From Pseudomonas protegens CHA0 (GTDB taxonomy: Bacteria > Pseudomonadota > Gammaproteobacteria > Pseudomonadales > Pseudomonadaceae), in assembly GCF_000397205.1 (NCBI RefSeq), contig NC_021237.1, positions 3,349,001 to 3,413,000 on the forward strand: DNA of 64,000 bases, written 5' to 3'. Each line of letters opens with the position of its first letter. Position 1 is the first letter of the stretch. Both the position numbers and the translations under genes were made by a program. Positions 1 to 8,170 of this stretch are shown here, piece by piece. The notes below the pieces were generated by a model. It saw only the letters and a list, made by a program, of their open reading frames with translations. It was not told the DNA's origin and did not search any database.

Positions 1-1001
1 GCCAGGCCATCGAGATGACGGAGCGCACGCCCCAGGGTATGCAAATCGCCTGGGAGCGCCAGGACTACGGCGGCCTGGTGTTCAACGGCCCGCGCCTGAC
101 CGCCGAGCGCTATCTGAACGACAACTGGTACGCCAAGCTGGTCCTGGAGCAGGGCCGCTACAGCGGCGATGTGCTGGATGAGTCGCGCCTGGGCAATGAG
201 ACCAACACCGAACTGACCTTGCAGCGCCAGCTGGAGAACGGCAACTACAAGCTGATCTTCGACAGCAGCCTGCGCAAGGACGATGACCGCAACGGCCTGG
301 GTGCCAGCCGCACCTGGCAACTGGACAGCGGCAACGAGCTGGACGTCGGTGCCGACTGGCACCGCAAGAACGAGGACAGCGGATACATGCGCACCTTCGG
401 CCAGCAGGATGATGTCTGGGTGGGCGGCCGGCATCGCTATTCGGCCCGTGACCAGTTGTCCTGGAACCTGGCCCAGCGCTGGTTCTCGACCCGCGGCGGC
501 GATGACCTGGGCAGCGGCCAGGCGTTGAAGATCGAGTTCGACCACACCTTGCAGTTCGAAGGGCCGAACTGGGAATTGCGCAGCGGTATCGACTACCAGC
601 AGAACAGCCTGAACAACCGCTCGCTGCCCGACCTGGCCAATACCCTGGGCGGAGGCATCGATCTGGTCGGGGCCGATCTCGACAATCCGGAGCAGATCAC
701 CAGCCAGACCCTGCTGCAGAAGCGCTACGGCCAGCTGTTCTTCGGCAGTTCCTGGCGGCGCGGTTTCCCGGGGGCGCTGAACCGCACGCGGGGGCAATAC
801 ACCTGGCTGGTGGATGTCAGCACCGGCTGGCAGTGGACCGACAACACCATCAACTACGCCATCAGTACCGGTGTCGGCACCGAGGTGATAGGGGATGACG
901 AATTGGCAGTGACTTTTGGCTACCAGTCCGCGCCGCAAGGCGGGGCAGGCAAGTCCGGGGGCACTGCAGGTGTCAGCTACAGCGTGCGTTTCGGACGCTG
1001 A
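1..1001 (+). CDS. pelB: PelB, outer-membrane export porin of Pel polysaccharide (3' part only)
   Basis: The reading frame is open from the first bases, so the start lies outside the window; about the last 330 residues are present and end in a TGA at 999-1001. PelB is a large protein with an N-terminal TPR scaffold and a C-terminal outer-membrane beta-barrel through which Pel leaves the cell. The part seen is rich in alternating polar/hydrophobic strands with many W, Y, Q and G residues and ends in a short strand containing Y-S-V-R-F-G-R, as expected for a barrel terminus. Identity is fixed by the gene order pelC-pelD-pelE-pelF-pelG directly downstream, which is canonical. pelA must lie further left. 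Confidence 0.9.
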   Translation, partial: QAIEMTERTPQGMQIAWERQDYGGLVFNGPRLTAERYLNDNWYAKLVLEQGRYSGDVLDESRLGNETNTELTLQRQLENGNYKLIFDSSLRKDDDRNGLGASRTWQLDSGNELDVGADWHRKNEDSGYMRTFGQQDDVWVGGRHRYSARDQLSWNLAQRWFSTRGGDDLGSGQALKIEFDHTLQFEGPNWELRSGIDYQQNSLNNRSLPDLANTLGGGIDLVGADLDNPEQITSQTLLQKRYGQLFFGSSWRRGFPGALNRTRGQYTWLVDVSTGWQWTDNTINYAISTGVGTEVIGDDELAVTFGYQSAPQGGAGKSGGTAGVSYSVRFGR

Positions 1002-1029
1002 TCATGGAATTCAAAGAGGAGTAAACCTT

Positions 1030-1551
1030 ATGCAATCCATTCGTTGCGTGAGTCTGGCAATGGTCGCCTTGCTGATGGCCGGGTGCAGCAGCTTCACCGG
1101 GCAAAGCAGCCCCGAGTTGTCCAAGAGTGCGCGCTGGGGCGTGCTGCCGCTGGTCAACTATTCCCAGACACCCCAGGCCGGCGAGCGCAGTGAGCAGATT
1201 CTGCTCAGCGTGCTGAGCAGCCGCGGCCTGCAACCCCAGGTCTACACCGGTACGGCGGGGCAGGGCGAACAGGCCCTGCTCGACGACAACGAGCGTCTGG
1301 CCGGAGCCATGGACTGGGCCCGGGAGCAGAAGCTCGACTATGTGGTATCCGGCAGCGTCGAGGAGTGGCAGTACAAGAACGGCCTGGATGGCGAACCGGC
1401 GGTGGGCATCAGCCTGCGGGTGGTCGAGGCCGGTACCGGCAAGGTGCTGTGGAGCAATAGCGGGGCCCGCGCCGGCTGGTCCCGGGAAAGCCTGGCCGGG
1501 GCCGCCCAGAAGGTGCTCGACAAGCTTGTCGGTGGCCTTCGGATCGAGTGA
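1030..1551 (+). CDS. pelC: PelC, outer-membrane lipoprotein of the Pel secretion channel
   Basis: This is a 173-residue protein, matching the usual PelC length of about 172. The start at 1030 is preceded by a strong AGGAG ribosome-binding site in the 28-base gap after pelB; longer in-frame starts lie inside pelB and are unlikely. The N-terminus is a lipoprotein signal with the lipobox L-M-A-G-C, placing the lipidated cysteine at residue 19. In the family, PelC forms a ring on the periplasmic face of the outer membrane and funnels cationic Pel toward PelB. The stop overlaps the start region of pelD, consistent with one transcript. Confidence 0.93.
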   Translation: MQSIRCVSLAMVALLMAGCSSFTGQSSPELSKSARWGVLPLVNYSQTPQAGERSEQILLSVLSSRGLQPQVYTGTAGQGEQALLDDNERLAGAMDWAREQKLDYVVSGSVEEWQYKNGLDGEPAVGISLRVVEAGTGKVLWSNSGARAGWSRESLAGAAQKVLDKLVGGLRIE

Positions 1552-1556
1552 CTGCC

Positions 1557-2927
1557 ATGAACTCTCCACACATGGACTATGCGCTGGCGCCCCGCGCCAG
1601 CGGTCCGGCGTCCTGGCTGGAAACCTTTCTGGTGACCGCCCTGGTCATCGGCGTCGGCCTGTGGCTGGCCCCCGAGGACCCCTTGCAGGTGCAGGGCGAG
1701 TTTCCCTGGTCGGTGCTGGCGCCGCTGCTGCTGGGGGTGCGCTACGGGTTTGTCCGCGGCCTGATCAGTGCCAGCCTGCTGGTAGCGGCGTTCTTTGCCC
1801 TGCGTCATTCGGGGCTGGCGAGCTACGCCCAGGTCGCGCCGTCCTACATTGTCGGCGTACTGGTCTGCGGCATGCTGGTGGGCGAGGTGCGCGACCTCTG
1901 GGAGCGGCGTTTGCTGCGCTTGCAGATGGCCAACGAGTACCGCCAGTACCGGCTCGATGATTTCACCCGGGCGCACCAGATTCTGCGGGTCTCCCATGAC
2001 CGCCTGGAGCAGCGCCTGGCGGGTAGCGACCAGAGCTTGCGCAGTTCCCTGCTGGGCCTGCGTGATCGGCTGCGCGCGGCGCCCAATGGCGGCGACCCGC
2101 TGAGCCTGCTGGCCGAGCCGGTGCTGACCTTGCTCGGCCAGTACGGCTCGCTGCGGGTGGCCGGGCTGTACCGGGTGGAGCAGGGCGCCAGTGCGGCGCC
2201 ACAGCTGAGCCTCTTGGCCTCGATCGGCACCATGGGGCCCCTGGACAGCCAGGACCTGCTGGTGCGTATGTGCCTGGAGCGCGAGGAGCTGGTGAGTGTG
2301 CGTGAGGAGCTGCTGGATAGCGGCGCCCAGGCCTCGGTGTCGTCCTTGCAGGCCTGTGTTCCGCTGGTGGACACCCAGGGCCAGGTGCTGGCGATTCTGG
2401 CGGTGCGGCAGATGCCGTTCTTTGCCTTCCAGGAACGCACCCTCAGCCTGCTGGCCCTGCTGGCCGGACATATCGCCGACTTGCTGCACCCGGACCCGCA
2501 GGTTTTGCAACTGCAGAGCGCCGATGCCCAGCACTTCACCCGCCAACTCAAGCGTTCACTGGTGGATGTCGAGCGCCACGGCCTGTCCGGTTGCCTCTAT
2601 GCCTTCGAGCTGACCCAGCCCAATGATGAACTGGCGCGGCTGTTCGAGCGTAGCCAGCGTGGCCTGGACCTGCACCTGAGCCTGGCCAATGCACGCGGGC
2701 ACGAACTGTTGCTGGTGTTGTTGCCGCTGACCAGCGCCGAGGGCGCCCAGGGCTACCTGGCACGCCTGGGCAAGCTGGTCCACGAACACTTCGGCATGAG
2801 CGTGGAGCTGGCCGGCCTGGGGGTCAAGGTACTGCCCTACGACCTGGAGTCGGCCCGGCAACGCGATGGGCTGCGTAACTTCCTGTACAACGAGTGTGGC
2901 CTGAATGATCAGCAAGTGGCTGTTTAG
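1557..2927 (+). CDS. pelD: PelD, inner-membrane c-di-GMP receptor controlling Pel synthesis
   Basis: From the ATG at 1557 the protein has 456 residues, close to the 455 of P. aeruginosa PelD; a GTG at 1548 overlapping the pelC stop would add three residues. The N-terminal third has hydrophobic transmembrane segments, followed by a GAF-like domain and a degenerate GGDEF domain. The sequence R-G-L-D at residues 368-371 is the RxxD inhibitory-site motif that binds c-di-GMP in the P. aeruginosa protein (R367/D370). Binding is known to activate polymer synthesis post-translationally through PelF. The 3' end overlaps pelE by 23 bases, implying translational coupling. Confidence 0.94.
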   Translation: MNSPHMDYALAPRASGPASWLETFLVTALVIGVGLWLAPEDPLQVQGEFPWSVLAPLLLGVRYGFVRGLISASLLVAAFFALRHSGLASYAQVAPSYIVGVLVCGMLVGEVRDLWERRLLRLQMANEYRQYRLDDFTRAHQILRVSHDRLEQRLAGSDQSLRSSLLGLRDRLRAAPNGGDPLSLLAEPVLTLLGQYGSLRVAGLYRVEQGASAAPQLSLLASIGTMGPLDSQDLLVRMCLEREELVSVREELLDSGAQASVSSLQACVPLVDTQGQVLAILAVRQMPFFAFQERTLSLLALLAGHIADLLHPDPQVLQLQSADAQHFTRQLKRSLVDVERHGLSGCLYAFELTQPNDELARLFERSQRGLDLHLSLANARGHELLLVLLPLTSAEGAQGYLARLGKLVHEHFGMSVELAGLGVKVLPYDLESARQRDGLRNFLYNECGLNDQQVAV

Positions 2928-3894
2928 CGGAGCGCTGTTTTTCGAGATCGGCAGCTGGGCCAGCCTGACGGCGCAGTTGCCCGACCTGCAGACCGCGCTG
3001 CTGTATGCAATGACCCATGGCATCGCCTGTGGCCTGCTGACCGCGGCGGTCTGGCTGCTGCTGCCGGCGCGTTATCGCCGGCCGTTGCCATGGAGCCCGC
3101 TGTTCATCTTCAGCCTGGCGTTCTTTGTGCCGCTGATCGGGGCCGTCGGGGTGATTGCCGCGATCTTTCCGGCGCTGTACCTGCCGCGCAAGCGCGAGGC
3201 GCAGACGTGGCAGGCGGTGGGCATTCCCGACCTGCCGTTTCGCGCTCAGACTCAACTGCATTCGCCCACCTTCGGTGACAGCGGGCTGCAGGATGTCTTG
3301 CGTCATGCGCCGGACCCCGACCAGCGCCTGGCGGCCTTGCTCGCCACCCGGCGGATGCCGGGCAAGGAAGCGGTGCCGATCCTCAAGCTGGCCCTGGGCG
3401 ACCCGAGCGACGATGTGCGGCTGTTGGCGTATTCGATGCTCGACAAGCAGGAAACCGACATCAACCAGCGGATCCAGTCCTCCCTGGAACAACTGCCCGG
3501 CGCGGCGCCGCAGAAGGCCGGAGCCTTGCACGCGACGCTGGCCCGCTGGTACTGGGAACTGGCCTACCTGGGCCTGGCCCAGGGCAGTGTGCAGCAGCAC
3601 GTGCTGGGCCAGGCCGGCGAACATGCCGAACAGGCGCTGAAGCTGGGGGAGGGCGGCGAGCTGCTGTTGCTGGCCGGGCGCATCGCCCTTGAACGCGGTG
3701 ACGTCGGCAAGGCGCGCCTGCACATGCACCAGGCCGAGGAGGCGGGCATGGACTCGGCCAAGGTCCTGCCGTTCCGCGCCGAAATCGCCTTTGAAACCGG
3801 CCGCTATGCCGAGATTCCCGGGCTGCTGCGAAGCCTGCCGGCGCAAATGCAGCAACGTCCGCCCTTTGCCGGGCTGGTAAGGACCTGGACATGA
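2905..3894 (+). CDS. pelE: PelE, inner-membrane TPR protein of the Pel synthase complex
   Basis: A 329-residue protein whose ATG lies inside pelD and whose 3' end overlaps the pelF start by four bases (ATGA). It begins with two hydrophobic segments, roughly residues 5-25 and 30-75, separated by a short polar stretch. The rest is helical and alanine/leucine-rich with TPR-like periodicity. In the family PelE links PelD and PelG in the inner membrane and recruits PelF. The assignment follows from position, length and topology; primary sequence in this family is weakly conserved. Confidence 0.9.
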   Translation: MISKWLFSGALFFEIGSWASLTAQLPDLQTALLYAMTHGIACGLLTAAVWLLLPARYRRPLPWSPLFIFSLAFFVPLIGAVGVIAAIFPALYLPRKREAQTWQAVGIPDLPFRAQTQLHSPTFGDSGLQDVLRHAPDPDQRLAALLATRRMPGKEAVPILKLALGDPSDDVRLLAYSMLDKQETDINQRIQSSLEQLPGAAPQKAGALHATLARWYWELAYLGLAQGSVQQHVLGQAGEHAEQALKLGEGGELLLLAGRIALERGDVGKARLHMHQAEEAGMDSAKVLPFRAEIAFETGRYAEIPGLLRSLPAQMQQRPPFAGLVRTWT

Positions 3895-5423
3895 AGAAAA
3901 CCCCCGACTCAACCCCCATCGCCGATGTCTGCCTGCTGCTCGAGGGCACCTGGCCCTATGTGCGTGGTGGCGTGTCCAGCTGGATCCACCAGATGATCCT
4001 CGGCCTGCCGCAGCTGCAGTTTTCGGTGCTGTTCATTGGTGGCCAGCGCGAGGCCTATGGTCAGCGCCGCTATGAGATTCCGGCCAACGTCGTGCATATC
4101 GAAGAGGTGTACCTGGAAGAGGCCTGGCGCAACCCCAGGCACAAGCGCGAGGCCCACAGCGCGTCCCTGGAGGAACTGAGCAACCTGTACCGCTACCTGC
4201 ACAACCCGCAGAAGCCCGCCGCCGAGCTGGGCATCGAAGTGCTGGCATCCCTGGCCCAGGGGCGCATCACCCTGGACGACGTGCTCTACAGCCGGCCCAG
4301 CTGGGAAGCGCTGACCGAAGGCTACGAGCAGCACTGCGCCGATCCGTCCTTCGTCAACTACTTCTGGACCCTGCGCACCATGCAGTCGCCCTTGCTGATG
4401 CTGGCCAATGCTGCCCGGCACATGCCGCGGGCCCGGGTGCTGCACTCGATTTCCACCGGCTACGCCGGGCTGGTGGGCTGCATTCTCAAGCAGTTGTGGG
4501 GCTGCCAGTTCCTGCTCAGCGAGCACGGGATCTACACCAAGGAGCGCAAGATCGACCTGGCCCAGGCCAGCTGGATCGCCGAAAGCAGCAACCAGGCGCT
4601 GAACGACAGCATGGATTCCGGCTCCGGCTATATCCGCATGCTCTGGGTGCGTTTCTTCGAACGCATCGGGCATCTGGTCTATGAAAGCGCCGACCAGATC
4701 ATTGCCCTGTACGACGGCAACCGCCAACGCCAGATCAAGGACGGCGCGCCCCCCGAGCGCACCCAGGTGATCCCCAACGGCATCGACCTGCAGCTCTGGA
4801 CCCAGGCCCTGGAGGCCCGGGCCGAAGGCATTGCGCCGGTGGTCGGGCTGATCGGCCGGGTGGTGCCGATCAAGGACGTCAAGACCTTCCTGCGGGCCAT
4901 GCGCGGGGTGGTCAGCGTGATGCCCGAGGTCGAAGGCTGGATCGTCGGGCCGGAAGAGGAAGACCCGGAGTACGTCGCCGAGTGCCGCAGCCTGGTGGCG
5001 AGCCTGGGGCTGGAGCAGAAGGTACTGTTCCTGGGCTTCCAGAAAATCCAGGACATCCTGCCGCAACTGGGCCTGATGGTGCTGACCTCCATCAGCGAGG
5101 CCCAGCCCCTGGTGATTCTCGAAGCCTGGGCCGCCGGCACGCCGGTGGTCAGCAGTGACGTGGGCTCCTGCCGCGAGCTGATCGAGGGCGGCGAGGCGGC
5201 CGACCGGGACCTGGGGCGGGCCGGGGAAGTGGTGGCGATCGCCGATCCGCAGGCCACCTCCCAGGCGATCATCGACCTGCTGCGCAGCCCCGCACGCTGG
5301 CAATCGGCCCAGGCGGCGGGCCTGTTGCGGGTACATCGCTACTACAGCGAGCGCTTGATGCTCGACCGCTATCGCACGCTCTATCACACGGCCATCGGCA
5401 CCCCACACAAGGAGGCTGTGTAA
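3891..5423 (+). CDS. pelF: PelF, cytosolic GT4 glycosyltransferase (Pel polymerase)
   Basis: A 510-residue GT-B fold glycosyltransferase of family GT4. PelF uses UDP-activated amino sugar (UDP-GalNAc in P. aeruginosa) to build the Pel chain. The N-terminal domain contains the PelF-typical stretch L-E-G-T-W-P-Y-V-R-G-G-V-S near residues 17-29. The C-terminal nucleotide-binding domain carries the EX7E motif with E403 and E411, within S-E-A-Q-P-L-V-I-L-E-A. No signal peptide or transmembrane segment is apparent, consistent with a cytoplasmic enzyme held by PelD-PelE-PelG. It overlaps pelE and abuts pelG with no gap. Confidence 0.95.
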   Translation: MKKTPDSTPIADVCLLLEGTWPYVRGGVSSWIHQMILGLPQLQFSVLFIGGQREAYGQRRYEIPANVVHIEEVYLEEAWRNPRHKREAHSASLEELSNLYRYLHNPQKPAAELGIEVLASLAQGRITLDDVLYSRPSWEALTEGYEQHCADPSFVNYFWTLRTMQSPLLMLANAARHMPRARVLHSISTGYAGLVGCILKQLWGCQFLLSEHGIYTKERKIDLAQASWIAESSNQALNDSMDSGSGYIRMLWVRFFERIGHLVYESADQIIALYDGNRQRQIKDGAPPERTQVIPNGIDLQLWTQALEARAEGIAPVVGLIGRVVPIKDVKTFLRAMRGVVSVMPEVEGWIVGPEEEDPEYVAECRSLVASLGLEQKVLFLGFQKIQDILPQLGLMVLTSISEAQPLVILEAWAAGTPVVSSDVGSCRELIEGGEAADRDLGRAGEVVAIADPQATSQAIIDLLRSPARWQSAQAAGLLRVHRYYSERLMLDRYRTLYHTAIGTPHKEAV

Positions 5424-6794
5424 ATGGCCGGCATCGGTTTCGAACTGCGCAAGATTCTCTCCCGCGACTCCTACACGGCGACCCTGCACGCCTATGTCTA
5501 TGCCGGCCTGATCAGTTCCGGGCCCTGGGTGCTGTCGATCCTCAGCGTGATGCTGGTGGGGGTGATCAGCCTCGGGCTGGTGGTGCCGGAGGTCCTGATC
5601 CGCCAGTTCCTGATCACCGTCACCTACCTGATGGCCACGTCGCTGATCCTGACCGGCGGCCTGCAGCTGTTTTTCACCCGTTTCGTGTCCGACCGCCTGT
5701 TCGAGCGCAAGTACGAGCAGATCCTGCCGAACCTGGTGGGCGTACTCTTGCTGGTGACCCTGGGCTCCGGGGCGCTGGGCATCCTGCTGCTGGTGACCCT
5801 GTTCGACCAGGCGCTGATCTACCGCCTGCTGACCCTGGCCAACTTCGTGGTGCTGTGCAACCTGTGGCTGGTGATCATCTTCCTCTCGGGGATGAAGGCC
5901 TATAACCGCATCCTTCTGGTGATGCTGGTGGGGTATGGCTTGATGGTCGGCAGCGCCTTCTACCTGCGCTACATGGGCATGGAAGGGCTGTTGCTGGCGC
6001 TGCTGCTGGGGCACAGCACGCTGCTGTTCCTGTTTCTCTACGACATCCTGCGCGAGTACCGGGCCGAAAAGCTGGTGGCCTTCGACTTTCTCGACCGCCG
6101 CCAGGTGTTTGTCAGCCTGCTGCTGACCGGGCTTTGCTACAACCTGGGGATCTGGATCGACAAGTTCATCTTCTGGTTCAACCCGGAAACTTCGAGCCAG
6201 GTGATCGGGCCGATGCGCGCGTCAATTCTCTACGACCTGCCGATCTTCCTCGCTTACCTGGCGATCATTCCCGGGATGGCGGTGTTCCTGGTGCGCATCG
6301 AAACCGATTTCGCCGAATGGTACGACCGCCTGTTCCGTGCCGTGCGCGATGGCGAGACCTTGCAGCACATCGGTTCGCTGAAGGCCGAGATGACCTTCTC
6401 GATCCGCCAGGGCCTGCTGGAAATCTGCAAGGTCCAGGGGCTGACGGTGGTCCTGCTGTTCCTCTTCGGCCCGCGCCTGCTGGAGTGGCTGGGGATGTCC
6501 AGCTACTACCTGCCGCTGTTCTACATCGACCTGATCGGGGTGAGCATCCAGGTGGTGTTCATGGCGATTCTCAACGTGTTCTTCTACCTCGACAAACGCG
6601 CCATCGTGCTGGAGCTGTGCCTGCTGTTCGTGGCCCTCAATGCCGCCCTGACCCTGCTCAGCCTGCACCTGGGGCCGAGCTTCTTCGGCTATGGCTTTAC
6701 CCTGTCGCTGCTGATCTGCGTGCTGCTGGGGCTGACGCGGCTGTCGACGGCGCTGGATGACCTGGAGTACGAGACGTTCATGCTCTCGCGTTGA
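5424..6794 (+). CDS. pelG: PelG, polytopic inner-membrane Pel transporter
   Basis: A 456-residue, very hydrophobic protein with about twelve predicted transmembrane helices, typical of the PelG branch of the MOP (Wzx-like) flippase superfamily. It starts immediately after the pelF stop, with AAGGAGG just upstream inside the pelF end. The family-typical N-terminus M-A-G-I-G-F-E-L-R-K is present. PelG is the last gene of the operon and is thought to move the growing polymer across the inner membrane with PelD and PelE. No strong hairpin with a T-tract follows it; the next gene is on the opposite strand. Confidence 0.95.
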   Translation: MAGIGFELRKILSRDSYTATLHAYVYAGLISSGPWVLSILSVMLVGVISLGLVVPEVLIRQFLITVTYLMATSLILTGGLQLFFTRFVSDRLFERKYEQILPNLVGVLLLVTLGSGALGILLLVTLFDQALIYRLLTLANFVVLCNLWLVIIFLSGMKAYNRILLVMLVGYGLMVGSAFYLRYMGMEGLLLALLLGHSTLLFLFLYDILREYRAEKLVAFDFLDRRQVFVSLLLTGLCYNLGIWIDKFIFWFNPETSSQVIGPMRASILYDLPIFLAYLAIIPGMAVFLVRIETDFAEWYDRLFRAVRDGETLQHIGSLKAEMTFSIRQGLLEICKVQGLTVVLLFLFGPRLLEWLGMSSYYLPLFYIDLIGVSIQVVFMAILNVFFYLDKRAIVLELCLLFVALNAALTLLSLHLGPSFFGYGFTLSLLICVLLGLTRLSTALDDLEYETFMLSR

Positions 6795-6907
6795 GGAGCA
6801 TCGGCAAGCGCGTGCTGCGGACCCGCGGCGGTGCTTTGCAGAGGCTTGCAGGATCGGGACGCCGGCTATGCCAACGCGGCCCGGGTTCTGCGCAGCACAG
6901 GGGCCGG

Positions 6908-7675
6908 TCAGGGAGCGTCGAGGTAGGATTTTCGCATTCTCTCCAGCGTGCCGTCCTTGCGCAGCCCCTCGACCGCCGCGCGCAGCTTGTGCACCAGTGT
7001 CGCATTGCAGTTTCTGGAGCAGGCCAGGTACAGATCGGTGCTCATAAAGACCGGACTGACCTGCAACGGCTGAGTCGACACCTTGCGCCAGATGCTCTGG
7101 GTTTCGGGAATGCCGTTGAACCAGGCGTCGACCCGTCCCATCAGCAGCAGTTGAGCCGGGTTCTCGCCAATTTCAAACGGATAGATCTGGTTGTCGCCAA
7201 AGCCTTCAGCCCGAAGCTTCTGCTCTTGGGCACTGCCTCGGCCAACGGCGATCCGAGCGAAGGTTTCCCGTGCCTGCTGCAGGGTTTCGACGCGCGTGTG
7301 CAGGCTGAAGAAGGCTCTGTCCATGGTCATGATGGGCGCGATCCAGGTGTAATCGGCTTCTCTTTCCGGCGTGCGCGACAGGGGAATGATCAGCTTGTCG
7401 ACGCCTTTGCGTACGCTTTGCTGGGCTCGTGCCCAGGGCACTTCTATAAAGTGCAGCGTATATCCGGCCCGGGTCGCCGCTTCCGACGTCGCATCACCGA
7501 CGATGCCATGCAGGCCGGTCTGCTCCAGCATCGATAAAGGCGGCGCTTCGGCGATGTACAGGTCGAAGCTACGGGACTCGGCGCCAGACACTGAGGGCAC
7601 CCAGGCCGTCAGAACGAGCAGCGTCGTCAGGATCAGCGCCCCCCGCTGGCGCAACGTTTGACTCACATGAGTCAT
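6908..7675 (-). CDS. Periplasmic solute-binding protein, SBP_bac_3 type
   Basis: A 255-residue protein with an N-terminal signal peptide: a hydrophobic run at about residues 12-30 ending near V-S-G-A-E. The body has the layout of family-3 extracellular solute-binding proteins, with a Y-I-A-E-A-P-P-like first strand and a final helix followed by a charged C-terminus. Family members bind amino acids or related small molecules for ABC importers or sensors. No permease or ATPase gene is adjacent, so this is an orphan and the ligand cannot be inferred. It separates pel from fit and is convergent with pelG. The ribosome-binding site is weak. Confidence 0.75.
   Translation of the reverse strand: MTHVSQTLRQRGALILTTLLVLTAWVPSVSGAESRSFDLYIAEAPPLSMLEQTGLHGIVGDATSEAATRAGYTLHFIEVPWARAQQSVRKGVDKLIIPLSRTPEREADYTWIAPIMTMDRAFFSLHTRVETLQQARETFARIAVGRGSAQEQKLRAEGFGDNQIYPFEIGENPAQLLLMGRVDAWFNGIPETQSIWRKVSTQPLQVSPVFMSTDLYLACSRNCNATLVHKLRAAVEGLRKDGTLERMRKSYLDAP
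7659..7674. promoter_or_regulatory. Perfect inverted repeat over the start codon of the solute-binding protein
   Basis: TGACTCA, a two-base spacer, then TGAGTCA. The repeat covers the ATG at 7675-7673 and the first codons of the reverse-strand solute-binding protein gene. It could be an operator half-site pair or an mRNA hairpin masking the start, but a 7-bp repeat can also arise by chance in coding sequence. Confidence 0.3.
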
Positions 7676-8170
7676 GGCAGTAACTCAACAAACAGTGGCA
7701 TTTCATGCTCTCGGATTAACGCTGCGTATTCGACACGTACAGAGACCAACCCGCAACGACCTGCAAAACGTGCCGCCAAGATTAGAGGGTTATGCGCAGA
7801 GATGGATGGGGTCGACGGATTTTTTGACCTCTGATAGCCATCACGGTTCAGGGCGCGCACAACCGGTGAGGGCATTGACTGGTGCGCTGATACTCACGTT
7901 GAACAGCCGTGGGCAGCGCCGTATCAGTAACCTCGCCACCTCTCCAGCCAGGGGGCCAGGCTCTGCGCATGCGCCTGATGCGCATGCAGGGGTTTTACGG
8001 GACAGCCTTAAGTTTTAGTTAAAACGCTTCAATCAAACTGCTGATTATCATTCGTAATTGGCTGACTCAGACTGCGTTCGTGCCTCCATGCTCCCTGGAG
8101 CAAGAAACGAGCGGTCTATGCCAGTCAATACTGCAACAACCCGCAGCCTGTCCTCAGCGGATGTTCCGCT
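7676..8170. other. Intergenic region upstream of fitA with repeat elements, likely fit promoter region
   Basis: This 495-base gap separates the divergent solute-binding protein gene and fitA and holds no convincing gene. A direct repeat TGCGCATGC occurs at 7964-7972 and 7979-7987 (15-base period). It is followed by an AT-rich stretch (about 8005-8060) containing the palindrome GTTTTAGTTAAAAC at 8012-8025 and the segment GATTATCATT at 8043-8052. The AT-rich drop in a GC-rich background is typical of a promoter. This is the natural place for fitABCDE control, including FitG action, but no binding site is demonstrated by the sequence. Confidence 0.5.

Noticed and set aside
7672..7875. A 67-codon reverse frame upstream of the solute-binding protein
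   Set aside because: No ribosome-binding site, no coding-like composition, and it occupies the promoter region.
8043..8052. Fur-box-like GATTATCATT upstream of fitA
   Set aside because: Only half of the consensus is matched and fit is not known to be iron-regulated, so it is mentioned but not called.
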